A stretch of 64,000 bases of DNA, taken from positions 7,605,427 through 7,669,426 of the forward strand of contig OX459104.1 of assembly GCA_949775045.1 (NCBI GenBank), read 5' to 3'. Of the stretch, positions 1-10,417 are shown piece by piece (positions within the stretch are counted from its first letter, which is position 1; the number at the start of each line of letters is the position of its first letter). Source of the DNA: Metridium senile (taxonomy: Eukaryota; Cnidaria; Anthozoa; Actiniaria; Metridiidae). A program made the translations under genes and the position numbers. The notes under the pieces are model-generated. The model saw only the letters and a program-made list of their open reading frames with translations. It was not told the origin of the DNA and made no database searches.

Positions 1-2
1 CT

Positions 3-770
3 GAGTCTAATAAAACTATCGTTGGTACACGATGCTGGATTGCGCCTGAGCTCATAAAAGATCCACATCAGCACACGAGTGCTTCTGACAACTATTCTTG
101 TGGACTTTTGGTCCACTATATTTTGTCAGGGCAAAAGCATCCATTCAGCTCTGCTTATTGTCCCCAAAAAAACACAGAGATCATCATTCATCAAACTCAA
201 AGCAATATCCTAAACAACAAAATGGAAGGTTGGGATATTAAACTTTCTCCAGAGGCCACACATCTCATTGAAGGTCTTTTGTCAAGCAATGTTGCTGAGC
301 GACCGTCTGCTGCTGATTCATTGTCTCATCCCCTGTTTTGGTCCAACAAGAAAAAGATGGCACTTCTAGCTGCTGTTGGAAGCCAACCTTTCTTGGATCC
401 TTTAGTCAGATCGGATTTACAGACGAAGTTCCCAATAATAGTCAATGTCCCACACAAAGTCCATGGTGTCCCACACAAACGTCCCACATGGACTAATCCT
501 AGCTTCAAGCACATGCGTCAATTACACGCCGAAATGGATAAGCACAGAAAGTACAACACTACATTGTTGTTACATTTACTTCGCTTCATTAGGAACGCCA
601 GAGCTCACGCATCCGATGCTGGCAAACCAAGTTATTTCGCAAAACAAATATTTGATAAGGCTGTGTTCCTGGTCGAGTTCCCTCACCTTCTCATAGAAGT
701 CTTCAAGTTCGTCACCAAACACGGATGGGAAACAACAGAAGAAATCAAGGAAGCGATGTCAAGTGAATAG
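3..770 (+). CDS. IRE1/RNase L-like kinase-KEN endoribonuclease, 3' part
   Basis: The frame is open from base 3, so the gene begins upstream of the window. The first residues contain GTRCWIAPEL, the kinase P+1/APE segment, followed by C-lobe helices, a conserved Arg in VAERPSA, and HPLFWSNKKK, the hinge typical of IRE1-family proteins. The last ~130 residues resemble a KEN ribonuclease domain: LLRFIRNARAH carries the Arg-Asn-x3-His arrangement that supplies the catalytic Arg and His in IRE1 and RNase L, and FPHLLIEVFKF matches the final helix. In the family, the pseudokinase/kinase dimerises and the KEN domain cuts RNA (XBP1 splicing or regulated decay). The stop is TAG at 768-770, and a good GTAAGT donor follows at 777, so an intron in the 3' UTR is possible. 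IRE1 and RNase L paralogues cannot be separated without the N-terminus. Confidence 0.85.
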   Translation, partial: ESNKTIVGTRCWIAPELIKDPHQHTSASDNYSCGLLVHYILSGQKHPFSSAYCPQKNTEIIIHQTQSNILNNKMEGWDIKLSPEATHLIEGLLSSNVAERPSAADSLSHPLFWSNKKKMALLAAVGSQPFLDPLVRSDLQTKFPIIVNVPHKVHGVPHKRPTWTNPSFKHMRQLHAEMDKHRKYNTTLLLHLLRFIRNARAHASDAGKPSYFAKQIFDKAVFLVEFPHLLIEVFKFVTKHGWETTEEIKEAMSSE

Positions 771-1201
771 ATGAATGTAAGTTGTCTTTTTACACTCATA
801 TATCCATTCAATTATCCATCAATCCATCCAATCATTTGTTCATTCGTTTATTTATACGTCCATTTATTCTTGTATTTTTGAGTAAGTGATTAGGTAATTG
901 GTAGTTTTAGTGATTCATTGCTTTATCCATTCATTCATTTGTTTCTAATGATTTAGCGAATCACTCACTCATTCATTTGCCCATTAATTCATCTATTTAT
1001 TCCTTAGGAGGGCCACAAGCTAATCAATGTAGTTTTTATGTATTCATTCATTCATTCATTCATTCATTTATTCATTCATTCATTCATTCATTTACCCATT
1101 CGTTTCTTCATTAATTCACCCATCCATCCATTCATCCTACCATACGTTTATTCAATAATATATTCATTCATTCTTGTTTTCTCTTATTCTCTTATCCATT
1201 G
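771..1201. other. Non-coding interval, CATT-rich
   Basis: Downstream of the kinase-KEN stop codon. Consists largely of degenerate ATTC/ATCC-type simple sequence, likely intron or 3' flank. It ends at the left terminus of the transposon that starts at 1202. No coding signal seen. Confidence 0.6.
1041..1094. repeat. (ATTC)n microsatellite
   Basis: Near-perfect tandem ATTC tetranucleotides, interrupted once by TATTC. Lies within a broader degenerate CATT/CATC-rich stretch (about 800-1170). Confidence 0.9.
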
Positions 1202-1312
1202 TAGTCAGGTCTCTTAAGCATTTGATCGTGACAGAAATGACAAAAGTGCCAAACTTTGCACAGTTGTAGCTAATAGGGGTAGTAACAATATTAGAAGGGG
1301 TGCCCATTGAGG
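1202..1312 (+). repeat. Left terminal inverted repeat of the 6.4-kb transposon
   Basis: Matches the reverse complement of 7513-7624 through the terminal TAGT..GGTCTCTTAAGCA block, the GTGACAGAA/TGACAAAAG block and the AGAAGGGGTGCCCA block. The arms differ by short indels between blocks. Confidence 0.8.
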
Positions 1313-1365
1313 AGATTCCATTAACACGGATAAGAGAGGATTTTAATTTCTCAAAAAATCTCTTG

Positions 1366-1380
1366 TTGGGCTTCCTGTGG
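1366..1380 (+). repeat. Isolated TTGGGCTTCCTGTGG motif
   Basis: This 15-mer lies just inside the left end of the transposon. The core GGGCTTCCTGTGG recurs in this window as the exact termini of the foldback element at 60475-61674 and as four tandem copies inside the MITE at 40668-41047. Its role is unknown. Confidence 0.6.
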
Positions 1381-1570
1381 TAGATATATCTTTCTCACTT
1401 AATAAAGTCTTAATTCTATCAAAATGCATGTAAACTTTGTAAATATCTGTTATTGTTTACGAGAACTTCTATTTGCATTAAAAATCATAACAAGCCATTC
1501 AAAATTAAGGCATTTTTAAGAAATACAGAAAATAACTGGTGTCCAGTCCCCCGCGTCCGTTTGTCAATTC

Positions 1571-1777
1571 AAAATGGCGGCGTCCTGACTTGTCTGCAAT
1601 TGCTGTAAGTATTGATCAATATTTCACTCGAATTTATCAGTTATATAAGACATTTTGTGCAAAACTATCTTTAATGAATCTTTTAGCTCGGTTTGAATCA
1701 GTTTTTTGATATTTGTTTGTTTGTTTTAGCCTAGAATATTGATCGTTATTGATCTCAATGGTTATCTTCGATTGCAG
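1571..1777 (+). promoter_or_regulatory. Candidate promoter-proximal 5' UTR with YY1-like site and UTR intron
   Basis: AAAATGGCGGC at 1571-1581 matches the YY1-type initiator motif often found just downstream of start sites in TATA-less animal promoters. Its ATG (1574) opens a 4-codon upstream ORF ending in TGA. A GTAAGT donor at 1605 and a TTGCAG acceptor ending at 1777 define a likely 173-nt 5' UTR intron, after which the main ATG at 1793 follows by 15 nt. Confidence 0.5.
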
Positions 1778-1792
1778 GCTCTGCTATAAGTC

Positions 1793-4700
1793 ATGTCATT
1801 GTCTTGGAATCTTTGTATTATTTGTCAAAAAGCTACATGTGAAGAACTCAGGTGTCCATCAAGATCTCATGGAGCCACCCTAGACGTTAAATCTATTTAC
1901 AGCTTGTTTTTACAAAATGCTTCAGACTTTTCTGACATAGATGCTTTACCTACAAATCTTAGTTTGCCACAAGATATAGATGTAGATGTTCTGGTCAAGA
2001 AAGAAGCTTCCTGGCACAAATCATGCCACTTGCAATTCAGCACTTCAAAACTTAATAAAGCAAAACACAGGTCGACTCGTTTAAGGAAGAGAGAACAAGA
2101 AGAAGAGGACAAATCTGAAGAAGTTCGTCCATCGAAAACTCGTAGGTCTTCTCATAAAAAAGAGCACTGTATTTTATGTGGTGAGGGCGAAGGCGAACAG
2201 CTCCACGAAGTAACTATGTTAGCTACGAATGATAAGCTTCGTAACATGATCACTGACCTTCAAGATGAGACACTGTTGCCAAGGATATCAGGAGTTGATC
2301 TAATTGCAGCGGAGGCAAAGTACCACCTGAAATGCCTGACGGATCTTCGAAACCGTCATAGAAAACACATAACGAAGAAACGACAAGAATCCTTTGGACA
2401 AGAAGAGAAAATCAAAGAATCACAGGCCTATGTTGAGCTTGTTGAGCACATAAAAAAATCGGTTGCTGATGACAAGTTGATATTCCGTCTCAGCGAGCTA
2501 CACTCCTTGTATCTTGATCGACTTAAGACACTGGGAGTAAACAAAGAAATAAATAAAACTAGACTCAAGGTTTCACTTTTAGAAACCTTTCCTGAGGCTC
2601 AAGAGCAAAGTGATGGAAAAAGTGTAATTATAGTTTTCAAGAGAGCTATACAGAGACTTATCAAAGACGGTGTTCTGGAAAGAGACTATTCAGAAGATGC
2701 CTCAATCCTTGCAAAAGCCTCTTCGATTATTCGTAAAGATATATTTGGCCATGACAAGTTTAAGTTTACAGGACAGTTTTCAGAGGATTGCCAGGAAAGT
2801 TCTGTCCCTGCTAGTTTAAAATCGCTAGTGTCTATGTTGCTTTATGGGGTAAACATCGAAAATGCTGACGCACAAGAATCGCAGCCATGTTTAACAGTTT
2901 GCCAGACTATTCTTTTCAACACAAAGGCAGAATCTTCAAAAAAGTCTAAAACAGGTCAAACACGGCACAGCAATGCACGCGAGCCACCTCTTCCTTTGTA
3001 TATTGGCATAACGGTACATGCAATGACTAGAAGTAAGTCATTAATAACAAAGCTATATCAACTTGGAATGTCTGTGTCATATCAAAGGATTGTAGAGTTG
3101 GAAGATATGATTGCTGGTTCAGTAAGCGAACGTTTTATAGATGAAGGCATAGTAGCGCCTGCCTGCTTGAGAAAGGGAGTGTTTACGGTAGGTGCCTTGG
3201 ACAATTTGGACCATAATCCTAGTTCGACAACGGCAGCTTCATCATTTCATGGAACTGGGATTAGTATGTTTCAGCTGGCAACGACAACAAACCCTGGCGA
3301 GAAAAGACCTCCCATTACCATACCTCCACAAGGAACAGGGCATTCTCTTCTTGAGGAATATGCTGTTGTACCTCCGGTTGAGTTAGACACTAGTAAAATA
3401 GTAGTTCCAGAGTCCCGTATGCAGGAGCCAGCAAATGTTATACTAGAGGAAAAGAAGAAAGAAAAGGAGTGGTCTGAGCATTCCATTGCTAAGCTAGACG
3501 AGGAATCTATTGCTCCGGGGGATGCTGTTACTTGGACAGCATATCATGCTGCAAATCTACAGTCTGAAGATCACCTTCTAGCCTCAACAGCCCTACTACC
3601 CCTTTTCTATGAAAAAGCTGCAACGCCAGCAATGGTCAAACATGGCATGAGTGTGCTAGAGAAGGCTATAACGTTTTTAAATCCTGATCAAGTTCCAGTA
3701 ATTACCGTTGATCAGCCCCTATTCGCCATAGCTAAAATGGTTCAATGGAGGTGGCCGGCCTCGCACGGTGAGAAATCCCATGTTGTAATGATGGGAGGCC
3801 TCCATATAGAGATGACACTTTGGAGCACTATTGGAGATTTGCTTGACAGATCTGGCTGGACTGCTGCCTTAACAGAGGCTGAGGTAGCTTCATCTGGTGT
3901 CGCTGACTCATTTCTAAAGGCATCGCATCTTAAAAGAACAAGGTATTGATTTTTAAACTACAACGCAATCACGCTGGTGACTATTTATTTGTTATGTGTA
4001 GTCAAACAACAGAAAATAATGAAATGTGTTAATGTTTTTCATACATTTTCGTAGCTCAAACTAGCACATATTTCAAAAAATCATTGAGTCAAATACGTCT
4101 TTTCAACACAAAACATATCTAGCAAATTAAGGAAACAGGACTTAGATGCATGTCTAATCTCAATTTATTTATTTCCAGGCACGCTCATCAGGTCACCATT
4201 TTGGCTCTTTATAAGTTGAAAATGGAGGCTTTTTCCCAGTGTAAGGAAAAACCAACGCTACTTGAGTGGGAAAAGGCAAGGAAATCAAGTCCAACGTTCT
4301 TTTTCTGGGACCTAATCCTCCGCTACGAGATGCTAGTCTTACTGGTAGTTCGTGCACATCGACAACGCAATTTCGATTTGTATGTAGAAGCCCTAAAGGA
4401 GCTTGTTCCCTTCTTCTTTGCGCTGGACCATATAAACTACGCTCGATGGACCCCCATACACATCCGAGACATGAAGAGTCTACCTGATACCATCGCTAAA
4501 AAGTTTCGTGAAGAGGGAGACTGGGTTTTATCAAAGTCGGGCAACGAGTTTTCAGCGATCCCATTTGACCAGGCGCATGAGCAGGAGAATAAAGTTGTAA
4601 AAAGCTCTGGTGGTGCAGTTGGTTTGACAGAAAATCCCACCGCCTTCAGGTTCGTATTGAATTTCAAATTTCTATTTATTAAATATACGCACTTGTATTA

Positions 4701-6788
4701 TACATTCGGTTTCCCACGCATAATTATATGTGTGCGTGATTAGCGTTTTGACATGGCAGTTTTCCCTTTCTTTTTAGACGATGGATGCTCTCAGGTCCAG
4801 AGATGGCAAGACTGTTACATCAATTTGAGGACCAGTATCTGACCGACTCTGACAACGATTCCATTTATCAAGCAAACCACGAAACAGGATTGACCTTCCA
4901 AAAGACCTTCAAGAAACAAGTGAACAACCTTGTTGACGTCATTCGACGCATGGGGAACCCCTTCTTGGATAATTTCCCGGAACTTGTAACCTTGGATAAC
5001 AGGGATTGCATGGATGATTCCGTGGCCGCAGCTATCTTTAACCTTGAGGCTCTTGGAAAGAACCAGTACTTGGATTTCATGAAGGCTGTGATCCAGGACC
5101 GAACTACAGTGATTAACAACCCACTTAAGAAGAACAACCTTCCTCTTTTCGGGAAATCCACAAGCCGTGAGAAGTCTAAACAGACCAAGAAAATTGCGAC
5201 GCTTCAAAACAACGTCAGCCTCTTCGCACAGTTATATATTGCCATGCAGAGCCGTGATGCCAATCTTGAGGAGTTCTTTAGTCACGAAGTACAGTCGTAT
5301 CCACCGTCATTGTCTGAATTTGGAAACCTCCGCCTGCCGAGTGCCAAGTCCGACCTCTTGAAGTGCATACAGTGTCAGCAGCCCGATCCTCCATCAGAGT
5401 TTGACTGCAAGGTCTGTGATGGTGCCGTCATTGTACACTGCCTTCCAGTGACCGGAGCTGTTAGTACCTTTGACAACTACGCAGATAACGTTTTTCTTCC
5501 CTACATCCAGAACCAAAGCAGCAGGCGTATCGACATCGTTTGGGATTCCTATGTCTCTGATAGTCTTAAACAATCTACACGTGAGAAGAGAGGGAAAGGT
5601 ATTCGACGGAAGGTCTCAGGTGGCGCAAAGATTCCAACGAAATGGTTGCAGTTCCTACGTGACTCGGCCAACAAAGAGGAGTTGTTTACATTTCTAACAG
5701 CTAAGGCTGCTGAGCACCCCTGGCCAGAGGCAAAGGAGATTTATGTAACTGCAGGTATTTCTTATGCCATTCAATTTTAAACACTTTTAAATAAAATATA
5801 TTTTTAAAATACATAAGCAATTTCTCGCTTTCTATTTCTTTAGGAGTAAATGTAATCGCCATTGGGACGGAGAGACCTATGACTGTGTGTTCCCATGAAG
5901 AGGCTGACACACGCATTGTGGTACACGTCCATCATGCTATACAAGCTGAGCAAGTCAAAACAGTCCTTATCAGAACAGTCGACACAGATGTGGTTGTTGT
6001 CTTGGTGGGAAAGTTCTACTTCCTGAAAGAGTCCAAGCCTGACCTTGATCTTTGGGTTGCGTTTGGGATGGGGCGGAACTTCAAGTTCATAAGTATCAAT
6101 GCCATTTACTCTCGACTTGGCGAAGCGCGGTCTAGATCTCTGCCAGTGTTCCATGCACTCAGTGGCTGTGATACCACTTCATCGTTCTTCGGGAAGAGCA
6201 AAATAAGTGCTTGGAAGGCGTGGGAGCTATATCCTGATGTGACTCAAACGTTCCAATTTCTAGCCGAGAATCCGTTCTACCATCTAACGCTCTCATCTGA
6301 CCATTTCACTCGAATTGAAAGATTCGCCGTTATCTTGTACGATAAGCTTAGCCAGTACGGATGCATCAACAAGGTGAGGATGGAGCTGTTCTGCAAGAAC
6401 AACTGCACCATGGATAGGCTTCCCCCAACAAAGGTAAACCTTTTTTTCTATAAAAGTATGTTTTCCTGTTGCATATTTATACACATATGTTTTTACATCT
6501 TAATTAAAGGATGCCCTTCTACAACATGTTAACCGCAGTATATACCAAGCGGGAATTTGGACCACCAGTCAAGATTCACAGCAAGTTCTACCTTCTCCAG
6601 AGCATTTCTCCTGGAAAAAAGAGGACGGTGTGTGGGTCCCAAAGTGGATAACAATCCTGGAAGTTTCCAAGGCCTGTAGCGAGTTGATCAAGTGTTGCTG
6701 CAAAGGGTCATGTAATCGTTGCAAGTGTGCAAAAGCAAAGCTTACATGTACCCCACTTTGCAAATGTAAATGCAATGTAAATGTTTGA
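1793..6788 (+). CDS. Five-exon transposon protein: zinc-binding N-terminus, transposase-like core, XPG/FEN-like nuclease, CXC-like tail
   Basis: Coding exons are 1793-3942, 4179-4649, 4778-5754, 5844-6433 and 6510-6788. Every intron is GT-AG, and frame is kept across all junctions (phases 2, 2, 1, 0), giving about 1488 aa without a stop. Residues ~8-85 and ~125-195 each hold a CxxC...HxxC unit (CIICQ/HKSC and CILCG/HLKC). The core contains DNLDHNPSSTT with FHGTGIS (~468-490), VPVITVDQPLFAIAK (~632-647), MGGLHIEM (~668) and the HAHQVT segment at exon junction 1; candidate catalytic Asp residues lie in the first two. Near ~1216-1248, SHEEADTR and RTVDTDV give two acidic clusters, and HALSGCDTT (~1303) recalls the GCDY motif of FEN/XPG nucleases. 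The C-terminal exon ends in a dense Cys array (KCCCKGSCNRCKCAKAKL) like tesmin/TSO1 CXC domains. Domain names are by motif only; catalytic roles are inferred. Confidence 0.85.
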
Positions 6789-6967
6789 CTTCATTTCAGG
6801 CACCAAAGGTATCATTATCTAGCCATCCTCACGACCTAATAGACTTGACTAGTTGGTACCGCGCTGCACCCCCTGTGATCAAACAATACGGAACCCCTTC
6901 TGAGATAATTTTGTGTGAAATCATACCATCATGTACAACGTTTAGAACTTCTTGGTCTTTAAAAAAC
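6789..6967 (+). other. 3' flank of the transposon gene
   Basis: Lies between the TGA stop at 6786-6788 and the tandem repeat. A TTCATTTCAG acceptor-like site ends at 6800, so an alternative last exon is conceivable. No clear AATAAA signal is visible here. Confidence 0.35.
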
Positions 6968-7500
6968 TGAGTTGACCCTCCCCTCCCCCCCTTTGGAGCT
7001 GTAGTGCATCCCCCTGAACAGGAATCATGCATCAACTTTTTTTAAATCACTTCTTATTTAATTTATTATAGTTCTATCGAATTTGGTTCACTTTGATCGA
7101 TAAAAACTCATTTTTCAATTTTTAAGCTGATTTGACCCCTCCCCTCCCCCCTTTGGAGCTGTAGTGCATCCCCCTGAACAGGAATCATGCATCAACTTTT
7201 TTTAAATCACTTCTTATTTAATTTATTATAGTTCTATCGAATTTGGTTCACTTTGATCGATAAAAACTCATTTTTCAATTTTTAAGCTGATTTGATCCCT
7301 CCCCTCCCCCCTTTGGAGCTGTAGTGCATCCCCCTGAACAGGAATCATACAGCATCTGTTTTTTAAATCACTTCTTATTTAATGTATTGTAGTTCTATCG
7401 AATTTGGTTCACTTTGATCGATAAAAACTCATTTTTCAATTTTTAAGCTGATTTGACCCCTCCCCTCCCCCCTTTTGAGCTGTAGTGCACCCCCCTGAGC
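6968..7500 (+). repeat. 160-bp tandem repeat, ~3.3 copies, subterminal in transposon
   Basis: Units begin near 6968, 7127, 7287 and 7448 with CTGATTTGACCCCTCCCCTC and share the CTTTGGAGCTGTAGTGCATC block at 6991, 7151, 7311 and 7471. Units are nearly identical. Such subterminal tandem repeats in other transposons often bind transposase; that function here is inference. Confidence 0.9.
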
Positions 7501-7512
7501 TCGGATCACTGG

Positions 7513-7624
7513 GCACCCCTTCTGGAATTGTTTCTGACATCAAAACGGAGCTCTGTGCCAAATTTGGTGCTTTTGTCACTTCTGTCACGATCCGGCCAAA
7601 ATTACTGCTTAAGAGACCCCACTA
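7513..7624 (-). repeat. Right terminal inverted repeat of the 6.4-kb transposon
   Basis: Reverse complement of 1202-1312 with small indels; ends ...TGCTTAAGAGACCCCACTA and is followed by TTG. Confidence 0.8.
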
Positions 7625-7674
7625 TTGTGTCTGTATTCCTTGATGCATTCATTCAGTGTTATTTATATGTGTAG

Positions 7675-7770
7675 GAAGGCACAATACCTGGATGGGATGC
7701 TTATTCTCCTGGTTGGTACTACAGTCCGTCAACAATTCAGAGGAACATATTAATAAAGTCATATATGTGA
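7675..7770 (+). CDS. Possible short terminal exon (31 codons)
   Basis: A splice acceptor-like TATATGTGTAG precedes base 7675. One of three frames reads EGTIPGWDAYSPGWYYSPST then continues to TGA at 7768-7770; its Gly/Pro/Tyr/Trp richness looks more protein-like than the alternatives. It lies just beyond the transposon, so before that insertion it would have followed the kinase-KEN gene closely. No family recognised; may equally be non-coding or UTR. Confidence 0.2.
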   Translation, partial: EGTIPGWDAYSPGWYYSPSTIQRNILIKSYM

Positions 7771-7883
7771 TAAGAAATCATCATAATAACTATGACAAAC
7801 AACACATGTCATATGAAAACATCTTAAAGCCAAGTTAAACGATGTATAATCTCAATATTCTACAAATAGATAACCGATGCATA

Positions 7884-8017
7884 ATAGAGGGATTTCATGG
7901 CAACCATGTTTGTGGGCAAGTATAAAAGTAGGTTTTTGAATGACAAAGGATTTAATTTCCCTTGAGAGAAAAACTCAATTGTTTTGACCAAAACATGGCT
8001 GCCATGAAATCCCTATA
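7884..8017. mobile_element. Small MITE-like palindrome (~134 bp)
   Basis: The ends are inverted copies of ~30 bp: TAGAGGGATTTCATGGCAAC at the left and GCTGCCATGAAATCCCTATA at the right, with CCATGTTT/AAACATGG in the arms. No internal coding potential. Confidence 0.75.
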
Positions 8018-8445
8018 TTTCAATATTCTACTAATTGATAATAAATGTAACCAACGTTTAGTGTAGATACTGAATGGGATCGGTGCAGGTTCTGAATCGT
8101 AGAACATAGAAGATAATATCGCAAAGATACCTGGGAAAGCATTAAATTAGTCAAATAATATCGTATATTTGTAATGCATTTCCTGAATATTTGTAGTTTC
8201 AAATCAGAGAGAGTATTTATTTGGATAAAATTTCATGTGTTTTCATTTTAGTGTAGATATAAACGATAGGTAATTTAATATAAAGTAATTTGTAACACCA
8301 TAAAAATGTTGACTTAAAGTTAGTGCAAGTCAATGTTTTTTACGGGGTTAGACATTTCTTTATATATTACTTTTTGTCTTGTTATACCGACAAACATGAA
8401 TAAAAAACGACTGGCACACTTTGATTTTTGAACCGTTAAAATATT

Positions 8446-8708
8446 AATTGAGAATGAAGACAAACGCGAGGATACAACGTTTCGACATCATCTAGATGTC
8501 ATTATCAAGTAGTTTAATTCAAGAATGTACAAAGTACGTATTTATAGGTACGCAAATGAATAAATTACAATTTTAAAGAATACAAAAATATTGATAACAA
8601 TAGAAGGAAAAAATACGTACTTTGTACATTCTTGCATTAAACTACTTGATAATGACATCTAGATGATGTCGAAACGTTGTATCCTCGCGTTTGTCTTCAT
8701 TCTCAATT
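8446..8708. mobile_element. Foldback MITE with 98-bp arms
   Basis: 8446-8543 is the reverse complement of 8611-8708 with a single mismatch seen (TTAATTCAAG versus TTAATGCAAG). The loop is 67 bp. Arms begin AATTGAGAATGAAGACAAAC. Near identity of the arms implies recent origin or gene conversion. Confidence 0.9.
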
Positions 8709-8970
8709 TTATAACAAAGTCTAAACTTATTAAAATATTAATATTTATGAAATACTTAACATATATAGAACGCGCATTGTGATTGGTCGAGAGGCGTGTT
8801 TACAGGGCAGCAAGGTGAATGCTAGAGCTTTTCTTAATGCGTTTTACAAAAAATCTAAAGCACTAAATCAGAGATAAAAAAAGCGATATGAACACGGAAA
8901 GCGTTTTATATTTGTTAAATATATTTTCCAAGTTATTTTTATATTTCTGAATCTCATAATTTTTGTACAG

Positions 8971-9144
8971 CCTCCTCCTCAGGCATCTCTTAGGCAGAAA
9001 AAAAAGAAGAAAAAGAAAAAATCACATCTCGGGCTTCCTGCGGCATATGGCAAAAAAAGACTTTCAACACAGGAACCCCAAAATCACGAAACTCACTCTT
9101 GGACTCAGGAGTTTCCTGCGGACGAGGCTAATTGTTGTATATAA
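8971..9144 (+). CDS. Possible terminal exon with Lys-rich tract (58 aa)
   Basis: TTTTTGTACAG forms a good acceptor, and the following frame reads PPPQASLRQ, then eight lysines, then SHLGLPAAYGKKRLSTQEPQ and on to TAA at 9142-9144. The poly-Lys stretch could be a nuclear localisation signal. No upstream partner exon was identified and part of the sequence (GGGCTTCCTGCGG) overlaps a motif found in repeats here, so it may be chance. Confidence 0.2.
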   Translation, partial: PPPQASLRQKKKKKKKKSHLGLPAAYGKKRLSTQEPQNHETHSWTQEFPADEANCCI

Positions 9145-10417
9145 GTTTAACTTTTGCATATTCAAAATTAAAGGAACCGAAGTTTAAACTTGAAGCAATA
9201 ACATATACAAACAACAAAACATGATTTTTTTTCTTTTTCCTTTTATTTTGAGCCAAGTCAGTTAATTTTTGAAGTTTTTCTTCGTAGAACGCTCAATTTT
9301 AAAAAAAATAAAAAAAGTTATTTTGTACCATATTTTGTCCAAAAAACTACTATTTTCATTGAATTGAGGTTTTTACGTTTTGTGTTTACTTTATTTACTT
9401 ATATATTTAGGTTAACATCTAAAATACATACAAAGCTAAATTATCATGTTAATTGCTATATCGAATAAAAAATTAATGACTTCACTATGAATACAGAACT
9501 CATTTACATCTTTAAAAACTTGGCAACTCTATAGGAAGTTCTTCATCAAAACATCAAAAAGCGAACTTAATGATTGTCAGACCTTTCAAGAGCTACTTTC
9601 AAAAACTCCAAATACTCAACCAGCTTTTTACGCTAATTTGTTACTGAAAAGGTTTACTTAATTCAAAGTTATTATTAATTTTCGGATTTCGATAAACCTA
9701 GTACAATGTGAACGTATTTTTCTTGGGATGAAATGGTTTGTAGAAGGTCAAGCTAAATTGATGAGATAATTTCATATACACCGTTAATTGGAGAAAGCGT
9801 TAAAGCAAGCAAGGTATCGATCTTACATCAAGAGAATAAAGTCTTCAACTATCATTATCTTCAAGTCGAACATTCTGAGAAAAACTAAGTCTAAATGTGG
9901 CAGAAACGATAGTCCGAAACGTTTGTAAGTAATTGTTAATTTCTACCGTGTAAAAGTGGCCATTTCCCGGCCCTCGTGTGTTACGGCATATTATGTTTTT
10001 CACGAAATCGTACCTCATTGTGTACTGATCTTGTAACTTGAGTTAGAAAGTCAACGTTTGAAGCCTTGAAAAATTTCAAGTAAAAATGGAAGGTTAGTAA
10101 TTAATATAAACAATTCAAGCTATAACTATCGGCTATAATTATGAACAGATTATTGTAGAATTGAATTTGGAGTTTATCAACAAATAAACATTGCAAGCAA
10201 CATTTTACTAGATGGAGAATTGAAGCTGTAACTTTGTCTGAATCAATTCGCTTCATTTGGTGAATTAACTTGGGATCTAAATAATTTATTCAAAGACTTC
10301 AGAATCTCTACAAGACAGAACGGACCACCCTACAAAGAGTAAATTCAATCTCTCTGGATATATTTTTTACGGGTCAATATCTGTTCTAACCAATTATCAT
10401 TATCATAAATCGAAAAA
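9145..10417. other. AT-rich non-coding interval upstream of the two-pass membrane protein gene
   Basis: Homopolymer-rich AT sequence without recognisable exons, repeats or RNA genes. The last ~350 bases are likely to hold the promoter and 5' UTR of the gene at 10418, but no TATA box or other element could be fixed confidently. Confidence 0.4.

Larger units (their letters stand above)
1202..7624 (+). mobile_element. Complete DNA transposon with TIRs, encoding transposase plus XPG/FEN-like nuclease
   Basis: The ends are inverted copies. The left starts TAGTCAGGTCTCTTAAGCA; the reverse complement of the right starts TAGTGGGGTCTCTTAAGCA. After a small indel the match continues (GATCGTGACAGAARTGACAAAAG, CCAAA-TTTG-CACAG) and a further AGAAGGGGTGCCCA block matches, so the inverted repeat spans roughly 105-110 bp. 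TTG directly abuts both ends (1199-1201 and 7625-7627). An alternative reading gives ATTGT as a 5-bp duplication if the element begins at AGT. Inside lies one spliced gene on the + strand (1793-6788) plus a 160-bp tandem repeat near the right end. A transposase joined to an XPG-like nuclease and a 3-4 bp target duplication recalls the Academ superfamily, but that assignment is inference. The intact reading frame and TIRs suggest recent activity. Confidence 0.85.
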
